Shown here: positions 1 to 5,507 of the stretch, piece by piece
How positions within the stretch are numbered: position 1 is the first letter of the stretch
Layout: each line of letters begins with the position of its first letter
NCBI GenBank assembly: GCA_005801395.1
Contig: SYDV01000450.1
Coordinates: 1-5,507 of the forward strand
Direction: 5' to 3'
Length of the DNA: 5,507 nt
Source: Planctomycetia bacterium
Lineage (GTDB): Bacteria > Planctomycetota > UBA11346
Position numbers and translations under genes: made by a program
Notes under the pieces: model-generated
Told to the model about the DNA's origin: nothing
What the model saw: the letters and a program-made list of their open reading frames with translations, nothing else
Database searches by the model: none

Positions 1-806
1 CATTCATAATTTTTATGTTGATCATCGCCACGATGGTCACGGTGCGTGCTGCGTCGTTAGAGGATTCCTTTGCCGCAGCGGCTGATGATCGCGCAGCGTT
101 GACTCCACTTATTATAGAAGTCAGTACCGTGCTGCCGACGTTATCGCAAAAGGAAGCGTTAGTCTTAGCTGATCGAGTTGCGCCGTTTTGCCGTCAATTA
201 TTTAATAGTAATTTACCGGCAACAGACAGCGCCTGGGTTGGCTTGGTTACGCATCGAGTAACAACCGGCGAAACTCCCAGCACCATCGCGCGCCGTTATC
301 GCTGTTCCATAGAATTGATCTCGCGTCTAAATGCAGATTACGATCCGCGAGGGTTACGTATTGATCAAACGTTGACCGTGTTAGACCTCGCCACCGTTCC
401 ATTAGAAATCATCGTTTCGCGTTCATCCTACCGCATGATGCTGTGGCGTGGTCCGCATTTAATTGGTGTTTTTCGTTGTGGCTTGGGTCGCGATCGTTCG
501 CCGACACCACTTGGTTCAACTAGCGTCACGATGTGTGTGCGTAATCCCGAATGGCGCGATCCCGATACGGGAAAAATATTTAAACCAAAAGATAAAGGCA
601 ATGTCCTTGGTGGCTATTGGATTGGCTTTGATCATGGCCCCACCGCCCATTTCAAAGGCATTGGTATCCACGGTTTTACTGCCGAATCACCCGAAGTATG
701 GTTAGAGAAAAATGGTAGTCATGGCTGTGTGCGTTTAACCCAAGAAGACATTTCTTGGGTATTTGACCTCATCCGCCCAGGCATTCGCGTGACGATTCGG
801 GAATAA
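1..806 (+). CDS. LysM-containing L,D-transpeptidase (YkuD family), exported, 5' end probably off the window
   Basis: This is probably a periplasmic or cell-surface L,D-transpeptidase, which cross-links peptidoglycan stem peptides or attaches proteins to them through a cysteine nucleophile. Numbering runs from the ATG at 15 (263 residues). Residues 1-14 are hydrophobic and end in VRA-AS, a plausible signal-peptidase site. A helical segment follows (about 25-70). A LysM peptidoglycan-binding domain spans about 79-124, with a G-E-T start, I91-A-R-R, N106 and a D-Q in place of the usual G-Q. The YkuD domain spans about 129-262 and carries H219-G and the nucleophile motif S235-H-G-C238-V-R. All expected catalytic residues are present. 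The ATG at 15 has no basic n-region and no purine-rich ribosome site before it. The frame stays open upstream to base 3 and adds F-I-I-F, lengthening the hydrophobic core, so the real start likely lies left of the window. The stop TAA is at 804-806. There are four further cysteines (59, 97, 155, 174). The family call is firm. Whether it cross-links, anchors proteins or hydrolyses is not decidable here. Confidence 0.9.
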   Translation, partial: FIIFMLIIATMVTVRAASLEDSFAAAADDRAALTPLIIEVSTVLPTLSQKEALVLADRVAPFCRQLFNSNLPATDSAWVGLVTHRVTTGETPSTIARRYRCSIELISRLNADYDPRGLRIDQTLTVLDLATVPLEIIVSRSSYRMMLWRGPHLIGVFRCGLGRDRSPTPLGSTSVTMCVRNPEWRDPDTGKIFKPKDKGNVLGGYWIGFDHGPTAHFKGIGIHGFTAESPEVWLEKNGSHGCVRLTQEDISWVFDLIRPGIRVTIRE

Positions 807-858
807 GACAGCATAAAACAAATCAATTGGTGTCTAATATTCGTATATCGCGCGTGGT
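807..858. other. Short convergent intergenic gap, no terminator recognised
   Basis: These 52 bases separate the TAA of the transpeptidase (804-806) from the TAA of the ATPase (859-861, read on the - strand). The only symmetry I find is weak: GACA at 807-810 against TGTC at 831-834, and a small atat/atat palindrome around 838-849. Neither has a GC-rich stem followed by a T-run on either strand, so no intrinsic terminator can be called. Transcripts of the two genes may therefore overlap at their 3' ends or end by a factor-dependent route, which is inference only. Confidence 0.6.
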
Positions 859-3800
859 TTATTCGATCTCTTTACCTTCAATAACATTCGAATTGGCTTG
901 TTTCGTAATCATGGCGCGCAGATCATTGGCGATGCCGCCGAGGTGTTCTTTCGCCGATAATGATTGGCTCATCATGGCACCAATGGCTTCAACCGTTGGG
1001 ATGAGGGTTTTTTCGATGATCTGAATTTGTTGCGCGTACAAGTTGGCATAATATTTTGGTAAAGTATTAATAATTTCGACTTTAGGCGGTTCAACTGGCG
1101 CAGCAGCAACGGGTTTAAGGGTTGCTAGCGTTGCTGTGAGACGATCAAGCAATTGGTCGAGGCGTTTACTGTGGTGTTCGCGTTCGGCTAAACTGCGTTC
1201 GTGCGTCGCCGTGGCGACATCGTGAATGGCAGTGTGCAATGTACCCAGTTGATCGCCGAGTTTCGCCAACTGCACCACAGCTTTTGAAGCGGGATCATCA
1301 GCGCCCGATAATTCTTGGCGACGCGTGTAAATTGAACAAATATCCTTCCAGCGCGCGGCCTCAGTCGCATTGGTTTTATTAAACATTATTTTAAATTTAA
1401 GTAAATTCGCTTCGGTACCGGTGGTGAGCGTCTGACTTTCACCCGCGTAGTGGTCATTAATGACTTGTTCGCGTTCGTCATCGGTCATGAGCGGCACGAT
1501 CTTGGCCGCAATTTTTGCCATATTGCGGTAGCTACCTTGTAATTTAAATGGCGGTTCAACGCGGTAAGGGTCAGCCATTGCTGCGCTAGCAATATAGGCT
1601 GAATTCACTTGGCCTAAAATAAATTGTACGCGAGTGAGATGTTTCAGCACCGCGCTGATATCACCGACTTCTAACGCGGAATATGGATGTTCGAGTTCGC
1701 TGCGCGCTTCTTCATCGCCTTTGGCCAAACGCATAAAACGATAAAGATCCTGCTGTGGACGCCCGCTGAGTGCGGACAGAACGGGATTTGCGGTGAGCGC
1801 ATTTTCGATGTAGCTCAAGGCAAAAGCGTCAGCGTGGCCGCCTAAAATATCGCCTAAATTGTACGTGTCAGCGCGATTCGCGAGCATGTCAGGAATCTTA
1901 AATTGTTCGCCTGATTCGGTGTAAGGATTACCAGCCATGACGACAACGAATTTTTTACCGCGCAGATCATACGTTCGTGCGCGTCCACGCCACACACCTT
2001 CGATACGACGGCTACCGTCACAGAGTGAAATGAATTTTTGCAAAAACTCTGGATGGGTGTGCTGAATATCATCAATCATGACCAAAACATTATTACCCAT
2101 CTCAAACGCGAGATTGAGCTTTTCTAATTCTTGACGCGCAGCGGCGTTTGGTGCGGTGGCAGGATCAGTGCTGTGCACGACATGACCTAATGCCGGACCG
2201 TTAATCTTAATAAAAGCTAATCCAAGAACGCTGGAGACATATTCAATCAACGTGGTTTTGCCGTAACCAGGTGGTGAAATGAGCAACAGCATGCCCATGA
2301 GATCGGTTCGGCGGGTGGCTCCGAGAGCACCCATTTGTTTGGCTAAATTATCACCGATGAGTGGAATATAGACGTCGTTGATCAAACGATTGCGCACAAA
2401 ACTGGTGAGCACGCGCGGTTTAAATTCATCAATACGCAGGCATGCGCGTTCTTTTTCGAGTAATATCCGACGGCGTTCTTGAAAATGACGAAAGCGTGGC
2501 ACGTCAATCGCCGTGAAGGTAGATAAACGCAAATCATAGAGATCAATTGCGATACGAAGTTGTTGATTAATAATCGTTGGATGTTGACCGAGTAGGCCAG
2601 TGAGTTCGATATGCGTGCGCGCATGCATCACTTCGTGGATCAGTGCATCTCCAACGGTGAGCCAAGCGGCTACTTCTTCAGCCACATGATTTGGATGTTG
2701 CGGATGTGCGCGTAAAAATGCATCAACCCAGGCGCGAGCCAAACGTAATCCGGCCGCCGGTTGGTGTTGTAAGGCGCGTAAATCTTCACGCACGCTATCG
2801 GCAACTCCGGCAACGCGTAAATGTTGCCATAACGCAATTTCAAGATCGGCTGCTTCACCGGATTTAATGAGATGGGAGCGTGGTTCTTCGCCTAATTCTG
2901 CAATTAAATAGCGTCCAGCTGCATCACTCACGGTGGTGTCTAATCCATGAAGCTTGGCGATTTCGCACAGCGCTTGACTGATCTCAAGTGCTAGCCCGGA
3001 AGTATTCGGTGCATCACCATGAACGCGGGCAATATCGTGCACCGCGCGGCATTGGCGCTCCCAAGTTTTCGCGCGCGGATCATTTGCGAGTACGCTCCAG
3101 GTGAGTAACGCAAAGGCACGCACACTGGGTGAATAACGTAAAAGACCGCAAGTTTCGCGGACATGTAACACGGCTTGCACGATGAGCATGGCATCGTGAT
3201 CGTGAATACCGCGTTCATAGCCGTGGTCGTAATATTCTCCGGCAATGGAGCGTACCAGTGTGGTTAAGGTAGCCTGATCCAGAGCCGCTTCTTTTAATTT
3301 CGCTGGTGTTAAGTCGTGTTGCCGTGTCTCAGCTGCGTTTAATACCTGCCAGGCTAAATATTCACCCCGATAAACGTTCGGGTTTTCAGAAATTAGTTCC
3401 TGCCCCCAACATGGTTGGGTTGTTTGAAATGCAGGATCATCGACGGGCGCAAAATAATCAGTGCCAGTGATATGAAACCACATCCCGAGTACCCCTTCGG
3501 CATCGGTGCGTGGTAACATGGTTAAATCAATGACTTGCGCATTAACGCTAAAACGATGACGTCCCAGTTTGATCGCTTCGCCATCGAATAATTCACTGCG
3601 ATCACGCAGGGTGCGCAGCCCATCTTCGCGCGCGGATTTTAATCGTCCTTCGGCGTCGTCGGCTTTGACCGTGGCACCTAAGGTGCGTAAATCTTCAATG
3701 ACCGAACGTGCTTTAAGCACCATGGCATCCGAAGCAAAATACGCATTTAATTCGTCTAGTTCATTAAAAGTTTTTGCGCGACGGATAATGCCAGTTAGTA

Positions 3801-5507
3801 CCCGTTCAGCCGCGTTGCCTAAACTATCGGCGCGACGTTGCCGTTCATCCAGCAGGCTTTGTTTACGCGCGGAAAAATTTTCGTAAATTTCTTCTCGTTT
3901 TGTCGTCAATTCTTCGACGAAGGCAGCTATTTCGGCAAAACGACTTTCTAATTCCTCAACCTGCAACATTAATTTACCAAGAAATTCATCGCACTTTTCT
4001 GGTGAATCGCTGAGGCTCATGGCATTGCTAACGGCTTGAGCCAATAAGGCTATTTCAGCAGCGAATCCAGCTTTGCCTTCCTTGGTACCCAAAGTCGTGC
4101 GTCGTGCTTCCACTAATGCCCGCACGCGATTGAGCGTCGCGTAAACGGCGGAAATATTTTCCAGAATCGCCGTGCGAGCATTCGCATCGGCAATGTCCAA
4201 ACCGCCAACGGTTTCGACTAATAAATCTAAATTCGCGCCTAGTAGGTCAACGCGTTCACGAACGGGTTTAATTTCGCTGACGGTGGCCAAGTTTGGAAGC
4301 TGCAACTCAAGCGTGCTAATTTCATTCACGTAAGTCATCAGCGCTTCTTCGCGCATGAGAAAAGTAACGGCCCCAGCGCTTAATTCTTTGCTGGTGTCTT
4401 GTAATTGCTGATCGAGTTTATTGAGTCGCGTCAAATCGACGTAGCGAATCGTGCGCGCACTTTCGACGGCTCCACGCTGACGTCGCAGCGCGGTCATGGG
4501 TCCGACGTAATCGTCGATGGTGGATTTGGTTTCTAAGGCTTGCGTGCGGAGTAATTCTTTTGCGGCACTTTCCAAGGCGGCCACCTGATTGGCGGCGGTA
4601 GCGGTCAATTGCAAAACTTTTTCAAATTCACCAATAGCGGCATTAACACCGTCTTTAATTTTGGCTAATTGCGCGGCTAATTGGCCCGCTTCGGCGCCAG
4701 TCAACCAGTGATAACTGTCACTGATGCGAGTGACTTGTTTTAATAATTCAGCATACGCTTCGCGAGTAGGACTTTGGTTAGTGAGCAGCCGATATAAATT
4801 TCGTAAGTCGCTAATACCGCGAACTAAATCGCGATTGCCAATGCGTCCGAGCGGCGATTCGCGTACAGGCGCTGCCGCCGCATATTCCTCTTTAGCAAAT
4901 GGTGTTTGCCATATTTGCATGGCGTGCAATCGCGTTGGTTCTGCCTGGGCACGGAAAACCACCAAACGTCCATCATTATAAAAGCTATAGCCGTTACACA
5001 CTTGTGGTTGGTCGACCGAACGGGCTATTAAATTATAGCGCAGTAAAATGTATTCGCCCTGTTCATGTTCGTAATAAATATAGAGAATATCTTCGCCATT
5101 CGGAGCGCGAACGGACCGCACAAATTGCATGTTGGTAACGTTGTGCGGAAAAACTTTATATTCACCGTTGGAAAGATAATAACCGCCTGGGAAAATCAGG
5201 CCGTGGCCTTCAGGTAACTGCTGACAACTTTGACCAATGGCGTCAATACGAATCGCGAGATGCGTCAGCTTATTGTAGACGTAATAACGAAATTCGTTTT
5301 CGCGGTAGGGACGTATTTTGAGTAAGATGATGGTGTCTAAATCAGCGTAGCTAATTTCCGCATCATCCATGCCTTGGTGTGGGTCTTTAACGGGGTCACT
5401 TAAAATACCTTGGCCAGTGGTGGTATTGTTCTCAATTTTGATGGTGACGTCGCCGTGAATACTTTCGACGAATAGTGTATCAATGATATTGACGTGGGGG
5501 TGTGAGC
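859..5507 (-). CDS. Very large AAA+ ATPase of the 'DNA repair ATPase' family (DUF3686-type N-terminus), 5'-partial
   Basis: This is a multidomain P-loop ATPase whose cellular role is not established. The frame runs from the right edge to TAA at 859-861, giving 1548 residues. Numbering here uses the ATG at 5370 as residue 1, but that is not the start: 45 more open codons precede it, including a TTTGQGI segment I recognise as family-conserved. Visible order: a beta-rich N-terminal region (to about 155); a long helical, probably coiled-coil stretch (about 180-600); a conserved block at 603-670 (GRHRFSVN, TGTDYFAPVDDP, VYRGEYLA); a helical middle with GYERGIHDHDA (717-727) and HEVMH (912-916); a SFVRNRLINDVY lead-in (990-1001); then the AAA+ core. 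The core has Walker A SPPGYGKT (1032-1039), Walker B VLVMIDD (1095-1101), sensor 1 N1148 in VVMAGNPY, a likely arginine finger R1166 in ANRAD, and sensor 2 R1282 in GSYRNM. A helical tail (about 1330-1418), a Pro/Ala linker (1420-1430) and a final helical segment end the protein. No promoter or ribosome site is visible. The family call is strong. Involvement in DNA repair is only the inherited database name. Confidence 0.9.
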   Translation of the reverse strand, partial: SHPHVNIIDTLFVESIHGDVTIKIENNTTTGQGILSDPVKDPHQGMDDAEISYADLDTIILLKIRPYRENEFRYYVYNKLTHLAIRIDAIGQSCQQLPEGHGLIFPGGYYLSNGEYKVFPHNVTNMQFVRSVRAPNGEDILYIYYEHEQGEYILLRYNLIARSVDQPQVCNGYSFYNDGRLVVFRAQAEPTRLHAMQIWQTPFAKEEYAAAAPVRESPLGRIGNRDLVRGISDLRNLYRLLTNQSPTREAYAELLKQVTRISDSYHWLTGAEAGQLAAQLAKIKDGVNAAIGEFEKVLQLTATAANQVAALESAAKELLRTQALETKSTIDDYVGPMTALRRQRGAVESARTIRYVDLTRLNKLDQQLQDTSKELSAGAVTFLMREEALMTYVNEISTLELQLPNLATVSEIKPVRERVDLLGANLDLLVETVGGLDIADANARTAILENISAVYATLNRVRALVEARRTTLGTKEGKAGFAAEIALLAQAVSNAMSLSDSPEKCDEFLGKLMLQVEELESRFAEIAAFVEELTTKREEIYENFSARKQSLLDERQRRADSLGNAAERVLTGIIRRAKTFNELDELNAYFASDAMVLKARSVIEDLRTLGATVKADDAEGRLKSAREDGLRTLRDRSELFDGEAIKLGRHRFSVNAQVIDLTMLPRTDAEGVLGMWFHITGTDYFAPVDDPAFQTTQPCWGQELISENPNVYRGEYLAWQVLNAAETRQHDLTPAKLKEAALDQATLTTLVRSIAGEYYDHGYERGIHDHDAMLIVQAVLHVRETCGLLRYSPSVRAFALLTWSVLANDPRAKTWERQCRAVHDIARVHGDAPNTSGLALEISQALCEIAKLHGLDTTVSDAAGRYLIAELGEEPRSHLIKSGEAADLEIALWQHLRVAGVADSVREDLRALQHQPAAGLRLARAWVDAFLRAHPQHPNHVAEEVAAWLTVGDALIHEVMHARTHIELTGLLGQHPTIINQQLRIAIDLYDLRLSTFTAIDVPRFRHFQERRRILLEKERACLRIDEFKPRVLTSFVRNRLINDVYIPLIGDNLAKQMGALGATRRTDLMGMLLLISPPGYGKTTLIEYVSSVLGLAFIKINGPALGHVVHSTDPATAPNAAARQELEKLNLAFEMGNNVLVMIDDIQHTHPEFLQKFISLCDGSRRIEGVWRGRARTYDLRGKKFVVVMAGNPYTESGEQFKIPDMLANRADTYNLGDILGGHADAFALSYIENALTANPVLSALSGRPQQDLYRFMRLAKGDEEARSELEHPYSALEVGDISAVLKHLTRVQFILGQVNSAYIASAAMADPYRVEPPFKLQGSYRNMAKIAAKIVPLMTDDEREQVINDHYAGESQTLTTGTEANLLKFKIMFNKTNATEAARWKDICSIYTRRQELSGADDPASKAVVQLAKLGDQLGTLHTAIHDVATATHERSLAEREHHSKRLDQLLDRLTATLATLKPVAAAPVEPPKVEIINTLPKYYANLYAQQIQIIEKTLIPTVEAIGAMMSQSLSAKEHLGGIANDLRAMITKQANSNVIEGKEIE

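Noticed and set aside
463..705. An 80-codon frame inside the transpeptidase gene with a hydrophobic start that might look like a membrane peptide
   Set aside because: It overlaps the YkuD catalytic domain in another frame. The hydrophobic residues come from the G/T-rich codons of that domain, and nothing supports independent translation.
838..876. Repeated attcg words and a small atat palindrome near the ATPase stop codon, considered as an operator or terminator
   Set aside because: The matches are only four to six bases long, partly within coding sequence, and not followed by a T-run. Chance explains them.
827..1024. A 65-codon + strand frame starting in the intergenic gap and running into the ATPase 3' end
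   Set aside because: Most of it is antisense to the conserved reading frame of the ATPase. It has no clear ribosome site before its ATG and no recognisable protein motif.
3569..3886. A 105-codon open frame on the + strand, opposite the ATPase coil region
   Set aside because: It lies wholly antisense to a strongly supported coding region. Its Ser/Arg-rich, repetitive composition is what the complement of Ala/Glu/Leu/Arg coil codons gives. It has no recognisable domain.
4724..5138. Two overlapping + strand frames opposite the ATPase N-terminal region
   Set aside because: Both are antisense to the well-supported frame, overlap each other and show no domain-like pattern or start signal.
1..5507. 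Search for CRISPR arrays, tRNAs, insertion-sequence ends, integration sites and tandem repeats
   Set aside because: Nearly all bases lie in two continuous coding frames. I found no regularly spaced repeats, transposase-like frame, terminal inverted repeats or tRNA-like fold by eye.

Overview
The window holds two convergent genes that fill almost all of it, and both are cut by the window edges. On the + strand (1..806) is an exported L,D-transpeptidase-type enzyme with a LysM domain followed by a YkuD catalytic domain. On the - strand (859..5507) is most of a very large AAA+ ATPase of the family that databases label 'DNA repair ATPase'. I recognise it from its conserved N-terminal region, long helical middle and C-terminal AAA+ core. 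The 52 bp between the two stop codons contain no convincing terminator or RNA gene. I see no mobile element, CRISPR array, tRNA, rRNA or notable repeat.

The organism is bacterial. A peptidoglycan-modifying enzyme with what looks like a Sec signal, together with this ATPase family, points to a cell-wall-bearing and probably Gram-negative-type bacterium. The order helical segment, LysM, YkuD resembles L,D-transpeptidases I associate with the Planctomycetes/Verrucomicrobia side of the tree, while the ATPase family is also common in Proteobacteria. The phylum stays open. Base composition is mixed: CG-rich words such as gcgcg sit beside A/T-ending codons. The two genes look alike in this respect, so nothing suggests that either was recently transferred.

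Layout: 1..806 is the transpeptidase, with its signal-peptide start probably just off the left edge. 807..858 is the convergent intergenic gap. 859..5507 is the ATPase read right to left, with its N-terminus off the right edge. Because they are convergent, the genes are not co-transcribed, and nothing in the sequence links their functions. The partners of the ATPase, if any, should lie upstream of it, beyond base 5507.

The part most worth attention is the ATPase. It keeps all AAA+ landmarks but with non-standard residues in Walker A and Walker B. It also has two histidine/acid-rich motifs in its middle region, a coiled-coil-like section of several hundred residues, and a separate C-terminal tail. 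Its biological role is not established by sequence, and the 'DNA repair' label should be treated as a name rather than a demonstrated function.
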